Shown here in pieces: positions 12,297 to 22,600 of a stretch of 64,000 bases of DNA; position 1 is the first letter of the stretch; the number at the start of each line of letters is the position of its first letter. The stretch is from Archilochus colubris (lineage: Eukaryota > Chordata > Aves > Apodiformes > Trochilidae): NCBI GenBank assembly GCA_023079485.1, contig CM041083.1:110835554-110899553 (forward strand). Reading direction: 5' to 3'. The notes beneath the pieces were generated by a model. It made no database searches. It was not told where the DNA came from and worked only from the letters and a program-made list of their open reading frames with translations. A program made the position numbers and the translations under genes.

Positions 12297-12423
12297 ACAT
12301 CATCCTTTTACCATACAGGTGGTACTTTTTCAAGACCAGTAGAAGAACAATGTAGTGGTTAACTCCACATGAAAATGGTCAGAGGAATGACTCGGGTTTA
12401 TGTATGTGTCACAAGATTTATCA

Positions 12424-12653
12424 TAGGAAGTTCCATTTAAACATGAGGAGAAATTTTTTATTGTGAGGGTGACAGGCACTGGAAAGGCTGCCCAGGCAGG
12501 TTGTGAAGTTCCCTTCTCTGTAGACATTCAAAACTCATCAGGATATATTCCTGTGTGGTGACCCTTCTCTGGCAGAGAGGTTGGACTCAATAGTCTTTCA
12601 AGGTTCCTTCCAACCCCTAACTTGCTGTTATTCTATGATTATGTGATTATGTG
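12424..12653 (+). repeat. CR1 LINE 3' fragment, plus strand
   Basis: CR1 3' landmarks appear in order: aggaagttccatttaaacatgagg, ttgtgagggtgacagg, aaggctgcccaggcagg, tagacattcaaaactcatc, tctggcagagaggttggactc, ccttccaacccctaac and the ttctatgattatgtgattatg tail. It is a 5'-truncated, inactive copy. The open frame on its opposite strand is incidental. Confidence 0.95.
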
Positions 12654-13650
12654 CAAAAATACTTAGATTAATGCAAGCCTCTATGCAAATATTTGAAACC
12701 CTTTAAAAAATATTCATTTAAAAATGTTTGGCATTTTTGGCACTTCACAAGCCCATTTTTCATCACTTATTTTTGAGATTCATTAACATCTGCTAGTAAA
12801 AACTCAGTATTATTTTCAAAAAATTCCATTAAAACGTAGCACCATTAGTTACGGTAACTGTAACCCAATGCAGAAAAGGATTTACCAGGCTGTGTGCTAC
12901 ATCATTCTTCTGAAAAAGGCTATTGCTAATCCATTTATTCTGTAGCTTTAAAAATCCACATATTCTCCAAGTCAAATTTTGAAATCACTAACATAATTTT
13001 ATGACAAGGATGTGGTGTTTTGGAAGGTAGGGATACAAATGTCTTTCAACCATTACAGAAGTGAATACTTCCATGTAGAAGTATTTCTCCCATGAAATAC
13101 AGTTCAGTGAAATACAGTTGAGCACTTCCAGGTTTGTTTCTGGCCCTGTGTATTGGAGAGTTTTGATTATCTGTTCAGAAAATGTGCACTAAGAAATGCA
13201 GGGAAAGGACTGGTCATACAGTTTTAAGTTTTTAAATCAATGTAGTGAACTCATAGCTTGTGAGGAAGCCACAGCCTGAATGCACTGATGCAACATGTGA
13301 ATTACTTCAAAGGTTAAACAATGTGTAGAAACTAATCCTATGCTCATGAACAGCCACAGAAGGACAATAGTTAGAACTTGACCCATTAGATTAAAAAATA
13401 TTCAAATATTTTGCCTTCTGGAGAACCCTACTCACCAGTTAATCTTGGCATGTTCCTCTGGATGGCTCTACTGATTCCTGTTTTATCACCTTAATACAAC
13501 TACTTATTTTTTTTTCAACAAACTAGTTGTGCTTAAAAGCAGGCATTTAACTGCCTTTTACCAAGCTAGCTACTTGACTTAAAAAATACATACTATTATC
13601 TAGCACTAAACTCTGCCAAAATAAAATGTCAAAAAGTGATAGTGAGTGTT
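12654..13650. other. Unique AT-rich sequence, no gene recognised
   Basis: No open frame of note, known repeat or motif cluster was recognised. Confidence 0.6.
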
Positions 13651-13716
13651 AAATCTTGTCTCTATTGAAGCCAGGGGAGTTTTGTCACTGTCATCCCTGG
13701 AGCCTGCACTTCATCC
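13651..13716. repeat. Ancient palindromic repeat (ATTGAAGTCAATGG-like), copy 1
   Basis: The stretch reads aaatcttg, then attgaagccaggggagttttg, then cactgtcatccctggagcc and tgcacttcatcc. Its left half (attgaagccaggg) and right half (tcatccctggagcc) correspond to the two arms of a degraded inverted repeat. I recall a similar aaatcctg...attgaagtcaatgg...ggatttca repeat as common in reptile genomes, but cannot name the family. Other likely copies in the window are at 42768-42835 and, less surely, 52092-52150. Confidence 0.5.
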
Positions 13717-14101
13717 AAGCTACTCCTAACACTTTTACATATTTGATAGGGAAGAACTTAAAGTGATAAATAGCAGCCAAAACACATGCATTCGTGAGGG
13801 GGGGGAAGATTTAAAAACTTCCTCAGTGTTGAAAGTAAACTTCTGGCAATTTTGAAATTTTTTACCTAGCAGGCTGAATCTGAGTTTAAGCAGGGGATAT
13901 ATTTCTGATTATACTAGCTATATGGAAGCTCTAGGCTAGTCAGACAAGCTCCCCTTGAAGACACTGAAGTCCCTCTGGAGTCATCTTCTAAGATGTTAAT
14001 TTCAGGCTGTCCAGAGTTAAATGACAAGGGCAAGCAACTCACTTAACCAACCTTTACTCAGAAAATGAAGGTATTTTTATTTATGTACCTATATATTGGT
14101 T

Positions 14102-14471
14102 TCAGGCAGAAAAAAAATCCTTGCACTGTGCTGAAGAAAAGTTTACACCATGAACTTTTTCTGCTTTTCCTTTTGGTAGAAGCTTTACTGTGAAGTCCTT
14201 GAGTCTTGGTCCTGGAGTCACATTCACAATGGCTAAATCTCTACCCATGTAGAAATGGCAGGAAAATTTCACCTTTGAATCTCTGAGCCCATTTTGATAC
14301 TGATCATTGCCACACGGGGCACTAAGAATGGTTAAATCCAGCCTTCTGTCTCCATGTACCCTGCATGAGAGGGTGGATCCCCTCACTGTGAGGGAAAACT
14401 TTCCCTGCCACCCTTCCCTGTTCTCCACCACATCCTGAGCTTTCTTGTGACCCTGTGGTTTGAATGATGTC
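14102..14471 (-). CDS. Possible terminal coding exon, unrecognised product
   Basis: On the minus strand a frame of about 123 codons runs from position 14471 to a TGA at 14102-14104. Its upstream edge is a good acceptor, tcttgcccttcccag, directly before the first base. Codon composition looks more protein-like than in most frames here. The product would be basic and has four cysteines (in LSCRV, APCGN, FSCHF and AQCKD). GKF...C...C...FSC spacing is loosely reminiscent of secreted FGF-binding proteins, but later cysteines do not follow and I do not assign it. A second frame also stays open across part of the segment, and a frame of this length can occur by chance in 64 kb. No matching upstream exon was found. 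Confidence 0.25.
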
Positions 14472-14654
14472 CTGGGAAGGGCAAGATATGTGTTTAAACA
14501 TCCTCATATTAAAGAAAGGTGAGCTCTCCAGGCATACCAAGAGAATATTTTCCCCACCCTTATATGATATGACATTAGAAACTGTTAGGCAACTCCTCCT
14601 AGGAAAAAAAAAACAATTAAAAAAAAAAAAAGTCCTTTTTTTGCTTTTGACCAG

Positions 14655-14744
14655 CCTGGGTGCAGGGTTCTCAGGTCACCCCCCACCACAGTTTTCCTGA
14701 TCTCCTACAATGGACCTGCTGTGTGCCCAGCTCCATGTCTTCAG
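14655..14744 (+). other. Possible 90-bp exon (coding or noncoding)
   Basis: The segment is bounded by a strong acceptor (ctttttttgcttttgaccag ending at 14654) and a strong donor (TTCAG|GTAAGC at 14744/14745). Two of three frames are open across it, so a frame cannot be chosen, and the translations match nothing known to me. If real it could equally be part of a noncoding RNA. It lies on the opposite strand to the candidate at 14102-14471. Confidence 0.2.
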
Positions 14745-15549
14745 GTAAGCTCTTGCTGCCCAAGAAGGCAACCTTGGAACTTAAAAGTGTTGAGTCAAAG
14801 GGTTCCCCTGGGCTGTGGCCACACAACTGGCCTCATGCCACACCAGTTCTGACCTCCCCTGTGGGTGCATGGAGGTGACACCTAGGTGGGTCACAACCTG
14901 ACCACCTCCCCAGCTCCTTACCTGAAGGGATCTCTAGTTTTGGTTATTTTGTGGTTGCGTCCCAAAGGTATGAAGATTAGCTAGTGTGCAAGAAATAAGA
15001 TTGGAAATATTATAGTCTTTTATAATATATTATAATTGTGTTTTCTTGTGAAATGTCACTATATTTAAATTAAGAATTGTAAAGTTTTTTTACATCTTTC
15101 TGATTTCCTGGTTAAGTTTCTAAGGTAATTCTTCAACATTTCTTCAATTTTATTCCATTCAGGGAGCACAAGTCCTCAAAGCAGGGAAGTATAGCATTTT
15201 GTATTGCTTTCCTGATAATGTATAACTGAAATATAGCTAAAAATTTGAAATATTCATATACTCAGTCCCTTCTAAAAGATTTATAATTTCTGTGCTTCCT
15301 TAAGAAAAACCAAAAAACAACTAATCTAAAAATATTTTTATAGTTTTGCTTTCAAATGTAAACACACAGGTTGAATACAGAAATCTTTTAATGCTTCAGA
15401 GTGATGCAGACAACAGTCTATTTGAAAATGGAATGCTGATGTGCTACCTGAAAATGAAAACCATTAAAAATCATCAAAAATGGAAGCTGGCATGAATGAA
15501 AGTTGTGTAAATACAGATTCCTCCCTTTCTTTTAAGCACCTCTACTTAC
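14745..15549. other. Unique AT-rich sequence, no gene recognised
   Basis: The segment is AT-rich from about 14990, with TATA-like strings near 15020 (tataatatattataatt). No repeat or gene was recognised. Confidence 0.55.
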
Positions 15550-15612
15550 AAAAAACCCCAAACCAAAGCAAACAAAAAACCCATAAACCAACAACAACAA
15601 CAAAAAAAACCC
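15550..15612. repeat. A/C-rich low-complexity tract
   Basis: Units such as aaaaaccccaaacc and acaacaacaac make up the stretch, in the same class as at 9718 and 12236. Confidence 0.85.
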
Positions 15613-16238
15613 TGCTTCTCTGCTTCTCATGCTCATGTAAGTGAAACATTTCAGGAAACTCCCTCCCAGTTTTTCTCTGGAGAAGGGTGGAAGATGACAT
15701 GCAATCATTTATGTCCACATGTGTGAAGCTGATCTTTGTCTCCCACATCCAAGTCAATTTTTAGCCAAAATTATTTGCCTGTCACAGAGGAAATAGTAGT
15801 CTTAAGTTATAACCACATGCAGACCAAGACAGATAGAAGATGCTACCCCCTGTCAAGCCTGCCAGATTTCTGGCTTTAGAAAGACTTTTCCTGTGCCTGC
15901 CCCATGCCAAAACCAGTAATATTAACAATGCTTCTATTACAGCCAACACTTCCAAAAGTGCTTTCTCATTAAAGTCTATCTCATTCAAAACAATATAAAC
16001 TATATCTAAACCACACAAAATATGCAGCAGTGGTGATAGGCATTATCTGAACAGCAGACAGGCAGCCTGGTTTGCTCATCAAGGTCACAAGCAGTATCTA
16101 GTAAAGCATCTGAAATCACAAGCCCACTGACCAGTTTCCTGGAAAAAGTGCTGTCAGCCACACACTTTCTTCCACGCAACTCCACCCATAACGTCATGGC
16201 CCTTATTTTTATCATATTTTTTAGGACACACTCTCATA
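15613..16238. other. Unique sequence, no gene recognised
   Basis: Only short minus-strand frames of under 80 codons occur. No repeat was recognised before the CR1 stub at 16239. Confidence 0.55.
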
Positions 16239-16276
16239 ATCACAGAATCATAGAATGGTTTGGGTTGGAAGGAACA
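16239..16276 (-). repeat. CR1 LINE stub, about 40 bp, minus strand
   Basis: Plus-strand aatcacagaatcatagaatgg and ggttggaaggaac match the extreme 3' end of CR1 in reverse complement with almost no divergence. The sequence beyond 16276 (aaagccaagatgacg) no longer follows CR1. This is either an extremely truncated insertion or a copy interrupted by deletion. Confidence 0.88.
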
Positions 16277-16742
16277 AAGCCAAGATGACGCCGTGGGAAG
16301 TCCTGCATTACCAGATCCCAGCGTTCCCATTAACCTGACTTGGACAGACTCTACTTAAGGCATGTACTTCTAAGATCATGAGAATTTGCATATCTTAAAG
16401 GCAAATAAACATTATCTTGGAGCTGCAGTTTTATTTCTTCAGTGCAAGATTTCCCTCTGACAAAGAGTGATGTATGCCAGGCCAGAACTTATGGCTTCAA
16501 TGCAAGCAAATACACCACAGACATTGAGACTTTGGACTGAATGAGAAGAGGGTTCTCTTTCAAAAAAATTCATAGAAATAATACCTAATTCCATCTGTCT
16601 TGATTGATGGCAGAAAAGTATGATTTCTAGTTTTAGACATCTGAGACAGCCTTGTATTGTTTGCCTCAGGAACTATATCTTGTGGGGTTTTTTTATCTTA
16701 CACACCCACCTTGCAGCTCTTTGCCCATGTTACATGACTCAC

Positions 16743-16881
16743 CCTCATAATAGATGCATGAAGTGGGAAAATCCTTCTACCTCCTTTGTTGCTGGCCATT
16801 ACACAACAGGATACCAAAGTACAGGAAGACCTCATGCCATGCTCAGGATGGAGCAGGCAACTGGTACTGCTGCAAATCTGT
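16743..16881 (-). other. Possible 139-bp exon, minus strand
   Basis: On the minus strand a strong acceptor (ctctggtttcttgatcttcag ending at 16882) and a strong donor (ATGAGG|GTGAGT at 16743/16742) frame a 139-bp segment with one fully open frame of 46 codons. The translation is Cys- and Ser-rich and matches no family I know. Its phase does not join it neatly to the other minus-strand candidates in their preferred frames, so a shared gene is not supported. Confidence 0.2.
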
Positions 16882-19852
16882 CTGAAGATCAAGAAACCAG
16901 AGGCCACCTGCATTATCTCCTCCACATTGGCTACAAGGATAAGTCAAGGATAAGGCTGCTTTCTTTCTAGTCAATCTGAAGAGAGAAGGGTGCAGGGCTG
17001 GCTCTGGGGAAGTCTTAGCAAGATCCCCGAGCAGCAGGAATGAGGAAAAGTGAAGGGCAGTGCTGGTGTCCACTGTGGACAACACTGGATGCTTCCTCTG
17101 ACAGCTGCTTCCAGATTTGCCAAGTGGGAAGTCAGACAAAAGTGGCTTTTGTATAATAGAGGCTTCAGAGAGTGAAACGTCCTTGGACAGGGTCAGTTTT
17201 GCCATGGGTAGAAATCACAACAACTCTGAAGACACCATTAAAGCCAAAACATTAATTTATTAAGGATCTGAACTCCTCTGGCCAATGTCATCAAAAATAT
17301 TGTCATTTTGCAACACAGTCCCCATTTTTCAGAAGCACTGCAGGCTCTGCTTACCACTGAATGGTTGCCATGTTTTAGCCCAGCATTGGCTCCATTTCAC
17401 TGATGAGTGAAGTGACTCCTATAAAAACAGTTTGAAAAGTACTTGGGGATTCCTTCATGATAAAAGCTGCAGTTGTTCACCATATGGTGTAAATAGCTGG
17501 GAACACTGTGCCTCCTTGTCAGCAAAAGCTAAAATCTCAAAGTACAGGATCCTAGCTAGGAAGGATACCATGAACTTGGGTAGTGGGATTGTACATTTGA
17601 ACACATTTTAAAATAACCTCATTCTGGAGCAGGGAAAGAATAAACTTTAGTGTGTATTTAATTTTTCAGCAGAGCCAAGCAGACACAAAGTGTAAAAGCA
17701 AAATATTTCACCCATCTCATGAACAGACAGGATTAAATATGCTTTTAAAGTTATATGTAAACCTGCAAGTGTTGGTAAAAGAAAAATTAACATACAAAAC
17801 TGTGTTACAGAACTTTTAAAAGTCACAGTCCCATGAGGCCAGGAATGACTTTTGCCCTTCTACTCCCCACAGTAACCATTAAAAAATTAGCAACTTATAA
17901 ATCAAAATTCCTAATCACTGTCTTTCTGATACTACTAACTGAGTACTAAAACTACTCAAGATAGAAGTCTGAAACATATTTGGTAGAATTGTTTTCTCCA
18001 GCTATTTGTTGTTACAAAGTTGGAATAAGATTTTTCTTTTAAAAGTTTAAGCAGACTTTTCAAGCCTGTGAATGCACCCTTCTACCATAGAATCAAAAAG
18101 TATAAATGTATGAAAATCCTTTTTCCAGGTTATCTTTCCTTTACCTTAGCTGCCCAAAGTTCAACATCTAGGCTGAAAGAGAGTCCTAGGCTCCTTTTTA
18201 AATCTGTTTTTAAATGAGATTAAATACCCTCTGGATATGCCTCTATTTCCATTAGCTCTGAAGAGAGGTTTGGCTTTCAGACAAATCAGGTGAGAGAAAT
18301 CTTGACCCTAGTGACTTGAAGTAATGAACAAATGGCATGTTAAGTTAGAGGAGGGCTTCATAGACCTCACCTACAGGACATCAGGAAGACAGAAATAATG
18401 GGAGATGGTAAGGCAAAAAAACAACCAAGTGGCACTGGTGCCATCAGCCACACCAGCTCCCTCATCTAAGGGAACTCAAGGAGCACAGAGATCCTGCTGA
18501 CATAAGTGACCACTGAATGTGGCACCCTTCCCATAAACTGATAATAATGGAAACTCTAAAAGAAATACATGGCAGATGCTTTATGTAGATTCCCAAGTAA
18601 AGGTATATCTAGGAGCATGGGAGAGCCAAGGAAACTGTAAATAGGAATTGGGTCATCTACATCACCATTTTAAATCCAGCTCAGTTTGTCACAACCAGAA
18701 GTCGTCACCAGCAGATTTCTGGTTATTTAGTTTTGGTTTTAATCCAGAGCCCAAAACACGAGACACTGACCACACCTCAGGTTACACCCACACATGGCTT
18801 TTAACATTGGCAGTCTCCACTAGAAAGAAGAAGGATTCCTAGAGGGATGTAGGCCAAACTATTCTCTCATCTTGCAAGTGGACATTCAAGTCCATGCCTG
18901 AAGGCACTGACATGACAGGAAGGATGCTCACCTGGCTATCGTCTGCTCCATGCTGTTTTTCTGGGCAACAGTGGTCACAAGTCACCAGGTCTCACAGTTC
19001 CTTCCTAGTGCCCAACCCTCACAAACACCCACATAATGCCCAAGTGGAAGCCTAGCAGAATAACACAGAGTAATGCAGGGGCCACAGATAATCTTGAGGC
19101 TCACTAAAAGCATTTTTCCAAGGACACCGCTTGACAATTTGGCCAGAATCTCTTTGTGTTAACAGTCTCAGAGTGACTGACATTTCCTTGGCCAGGGGAG
19201 ACTTACAGAGAGGGTGTCCAATACATCACTGACCACCAAATCTTCTGTACTTGTTTGTCATATTCCATTTCTCTATTCCTGAAATCACTGAACTTCTCTC
19301 ACTTCTCTTAATACCACTTGAAAAATTAACATTTCCATACTGCAGGAGACAGTAAGTGTAAGGCAGCTGAAAATGTTTTATACAGTTATGTCAAATTCTG
19401 TACCAAAACTAACAGCAGCACTCAGAATGATTCTGTGGAGAAGAAGCACCAGGACACACATTAATCCTTCCTCCACCTCAGTCAGCACACTCAGTCACAA
19501 TCACAGGCACCCATCATAGCAGCTACAACAGCTGATTATGGTGTTAATTACTATCAGTGTTATTTGACGGCCACTGCACCACATGGATCACTGGTTGGTA
19601 CGGACAGAATACAAGCATACTATAAGCTCATGACTTCTTGCAGAATAACTTCAAGAAAGTTATCAAAGGGAAAAGTTATCATAGTATGAGGGTTCATGTT
19701 TCTCCATAAAGTAGAAAGTGATAAGCAAAGAGCAAGAATCCAGTTTTCCGCATGGAAGAAGATAAATGCAGTATGTCTCAAAATCAGTATTCAGTGTACC
19801 TAATTGCAGTGATAGTTATTCAGTGGCACATCTTTTTTCCTACCCACGTTAC
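16882..19852. other. Long featureless stretch, no gene recognised
   Basis: No CR1, tandem repeat or credible gene was recognised in nearly 3 kb. A possible donor on the minus strand near 17355 (CAGTG|GTAAGC) follows a short open segment after a tttttatag acceptor, which I judged too weak to call. A 12-bp palindrome ggcactggtgcc is at 18431-18442. Confidence 0.55.
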
Positions 19853-19948
19853 CTTTTCATACACATTTTCATATTGATATGAAAGCACAGAGATTTCTGC
19901 TTGGCTTGGTGAAACTTTCTGTATTTCCTTCAGCTTGTCTTGAATAAC
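19853..19948 (-). CDS. Possible 96-bp internal coding exon, minus strand
   Basis: The minus strand shows gattttttag as acceptor, then exactly 32 codons, then AAAAG|GTAACG as donor. Only one frame is open throughout; the other two meet TGA. The exon is phase 0 at both ends. The peptide is Lys/Gln/Glu-rich with tyrosines near the end (core DKLKEIQKVSPSQ, then SYQYENVYEK) and looks like coiled-coil or linker sequence. I cannot name a gene. It sits just downstream (in the minus direction) of an ancient LINE fragment, so chance or retroelement origin remains possible. No partner exon of matching phase was found. Confidence 0.28.
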
Positions 19949-20007
19949 CTAAAAAATCCATGAACAGGCATATTATCTCCCATCTGATTGGGGCCCTACT
20001 TCCCGTT

Positions 20008-20645
20008 TTCCAGCTCATTACTAAATGTATTAAGCAACACCAGATTTAGGATGCAATTTGAGACACCCTGCTGCTGATCCTGGGTGCCAGGCTGAAAACC
20101 ACATGTCTACTATTATTTTCTTATTTTCTCTTTCCTATGCATTTTTAATTGTTGACTGCAGGTCAATTTCTCCCTTGATAAGAAGATCCTTGAGCTTTTT
20201 AAAACAACTAACCTGTTTTTCCAATTTTTTTTTTTTATTTATTTTCATTTCTAAAAATTGTGGTACAACAAAGACTTCCAATTTTCCTTCGGAAAATATA
20301 TCCCACTCCATCTCTTTCATCTCTTTTCATATCATTGATTTAGGATGTGTATTTACAACTTCTCCATTGTTTATTATAGTGACTAGTTAGGTGCTATTTT
20401 TGACTTGCAGTAAGGCTTAAAGGTGCTTCCCAGCATTGCTCTCATATTTGTTTTTAAAAGCAAGTACAAAGACTGTCACTCCCAAGTTCTCTGCTTTCCT
20501 TGTGTCCCTATATTTCTGTGTGAGCAGCTCAGCAACTTCATTCTTCAGACCTTTCACAACTCCTGGATTAATACCATCAGGTCTGGGTAACTTGTTGCTC
20601 TTTAATTTATCAGTTTGTTCCAGCACCTCATCTGTTGATCCTGGC
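20008..20645 (-). repeat. Ancient CR1-family LINE, reverse-transcriptase region
   Basis: Minus-strand translation at about 20645-20440 gives KLKSNKLPRPDGINPGVVKG followed by an FKNK segment. This corresponds to the K-x-PGPDGI and IFKKG landmarks at the start of CR1/L2-type reverse transcriptase. About 490 bp further on, at 20092-20008, the frame GVSNCILNLVLLNTFSNELE aligns with the family GVPQGS-x-LGP-x-LFNIFINDL motif at roughly half its positions. The spacing agrees with a single collinear element. Stops and frameshifts in between make it a dead fossil. Edges are approximate, and the sequence between the landmarks is too diverged to align by eye. Confidence 0.65.
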
Positions 20646-21290
20646 AATGGAAGGAAAATGCTTTAAGGGCGCCTCTAGAGCAGATAGCTAAAGTCACACA
20701 CACATACCTAGAAAAATCCCCACTCCAGCAGCCAGAACTACAGATTACAGCCTGGTTCATGGACACAAGCCACACCAAACCAAATGGGGGATTCAGGTAA
20801 CTCAGGTTTTCTGCTACTGAACGTATGGCACCATATTAAAACTATTTCTAAACAACATAGTTTATAACAGATTATTTTCCCCAAATGGAAAAAAATAACA
20901 GGAAAAAAGCATTCATGTGCTTTATTCAGCTAAGAAGGCTGTGGGTATGCTCCCAGCTCTGTAAATCTGTGCGTGCACAAACACGTATTGCAGCGGCTGC
21001 CCCGAGGACAATGTGCTACTGCTGAAAGAAGAACCAGACCCATGCTGCAGATGAACACTTGGTGACGTGATAACTGTGACTAAGTGGATAGCATCCCCAA
21101 AGTGCCTACCTCAGACAACACGTACTTTAATTCAACCACAAAAAGTTGGGTTTGGTGCAGCAATTACTCGACGATTTCTTGCCACCAGAGCAGACCAGTT
21201 GGCTATGCATGCCAACTCCTTGCCCAAAAAATACAGCAGCAAGAGCCAACTGAGGACCCAGCTGCACTTGGGAACCTCTTTGTTTACATG
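20646..21290. other. Unique sequence, possibly regulatory, no gene recognised
   Basis: From about 20940 the sequence has more CpG than its surroundings (gtgcgtgcac, cacgtattgcagcgg, ccccgagg, tgacgtgat, ctcgacgatt). A CRE-like half site tgacgtga is near 21063. A near-palindrome ttggctatgcatgccaa is at 21199-21215. Two same-strand overlapping frames (21067-21308) are both open and neither is convincing. Confidence 0.4.
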
Positions 21291-21640
21291 AGACAGAGAG
21301 CAGCCTGAAGACAGATGAACCAGGGGTGGGGGGAGACTGACCTGCTGGCAGCTCCCTTGCCCTCCCCCCCCCCCAGCCCTAGCATTATAGGGCTGCAATG
21401 GGATCCATGTGTGATGGCCAATGGTCCAGCCCACATGTGTGCTGTGCTTCTTGTGCTCCCAGCCCTGCTGGGCTGGGGTTTTAAAAGAATGACAGAGTTA
21501 TATTTATATATCTGCCGCCAAAGGCCTGCAAAGGCTTTGCTAATTCTGGACACCTGCAAAGTCTGGTACCTGGGCAAGAGGTGGCTCTGGGGAAGAAAAG
21601 GGTCGGGAGGAGGGAAAAGAAGGGCCAGCCCCCCAGAACA
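21291..21640. other. GC-rich segment with C-run and AT-rich insert
   Basis: An 11-base C run lies at 21364-21374. It is followed by GC-rich DNA, then a block near 21490-21550 (ttatatttatatatctgccgcc and caaaggcctgcaaaggc). Long overlapping open frames on both strands reflect few stop codons in GC-rich DNA rather than a gene. Confidence 0.4.
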
Positions 21641-21945
21641 CAAGTGCTAGGAGTAAGAGGAATTTCCCTCTTCAGAGTAAACCCTAATGTTTTTCAAGAA
21701 TAGACTAAAACTTCATTGAATTTTGGGTTTGTTTGAGTTAGCCACAGCTGTGTAGGGGCTGTGGGTCACCCCGGCTGAGGGGCAGAGCCCAGGCACAACC
21801 TGGCGACCAAGCTGCACAAAAGCTTTGGGTTTTGGCTCTCTTCCACCTTGAGTGTATTAAACCAAACACAGTCAAACAAAGGAGGGCGAGGATCAAATCT
21901 GTGCTGAAGCAAACAAACAAAAACACTTTCTCCAAAGCCCTCCTG
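21641..21945. other. Unique sequence, no gene recognised
   Basis: A short G/C-rich patch with ccccggctgag lies near 21768. No repeat or gene was recognised. Confidence 0.5.
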
Positions 21946-22258
21946 ATAGATTTAATATGACTGAGTTTTAGAGGCTATCTATCATTTTATTTTGGCATTA
22001 ATATAAATCAAATAATGCCTTGATCCCAAGAAGGCACTGAGGAGACTCAGTCAAGCCTCCAGAAGGGATGTGCCCCTTAAGTTGGAAAGTTGGCAGATGA
22101 TTTAATTTTATTAGCAAATCTGACAGTGCCATAGGAATTTTCCAAAATCAAAGGGCCCTTTCATAGGCTTCTCTACCCAATACTCAATCCAGTGTCTAAG
22201 AATAACATTCAGCCCTCATTAATTAATGATATCAGTCCGAATAATGTCAGATTGCCTC
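21946..22258. promoter_or_regulatory. Candidate conserved noncoding element
   Basis: This is AT-rich, non-repetitive sequence with many homeodomain-type cores (gatttaatatg, ggcattaatataaatc, gatttaattttattagc, cattaattaatgatatc) packed into 300 bp. It directly abuts a GC/CpG-rich block. This texture is typical of developmental enhancers in gene deserts. The call is an inference from motif density; alignment to other vertebrates would decide it. Confidence 0.35.
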
Positions 22259-22600
22259 AGAGACCTAGCCGGGATGGATGAATCACACCCTGCCGGCTCC
22301 AAGGCTCTCACTCTGACAAACTGCAGTGTGTGATGACGGGCTGCTCCGCCTGGAAAGCTCTCGCCCACGGAGCCCCAGCAGCTCCCAACCCAGCCCTGTC
22401 TGAGGCGTGCGCTCACTGCCGGGGCAGGCTGTGGGGTTAATGGGTGTCTGAGATAACACTCAGCTCCTCCAGGCCCCGCAGAAAGACACAGACCCTTTCC
22501 TCCCCTCTCCCGGGGCAAGAGGGGATGCTGAATCCACATGGTGTGGCTGCCAAGCAGGGTGGGCGAGCGAGCCAGCATCACCTCAGCCTGCCTCTGATGC
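22259..22600. promoter_or_regulatory. GC/CpG-rich block
   Basis: I count about 13 CpG dinucleotides by eye in 22261-22570, a clear excess over the surrounding CpG-poor DNA, though probably below a formal CpG-island threshold. The 173-codon minus-strand open frame through it (22219-22740) lacks any recognisable domain. Possible roles are a distal promoter, an alternative first exon or a CpG-rich enhancer. Confidence 0.35.
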
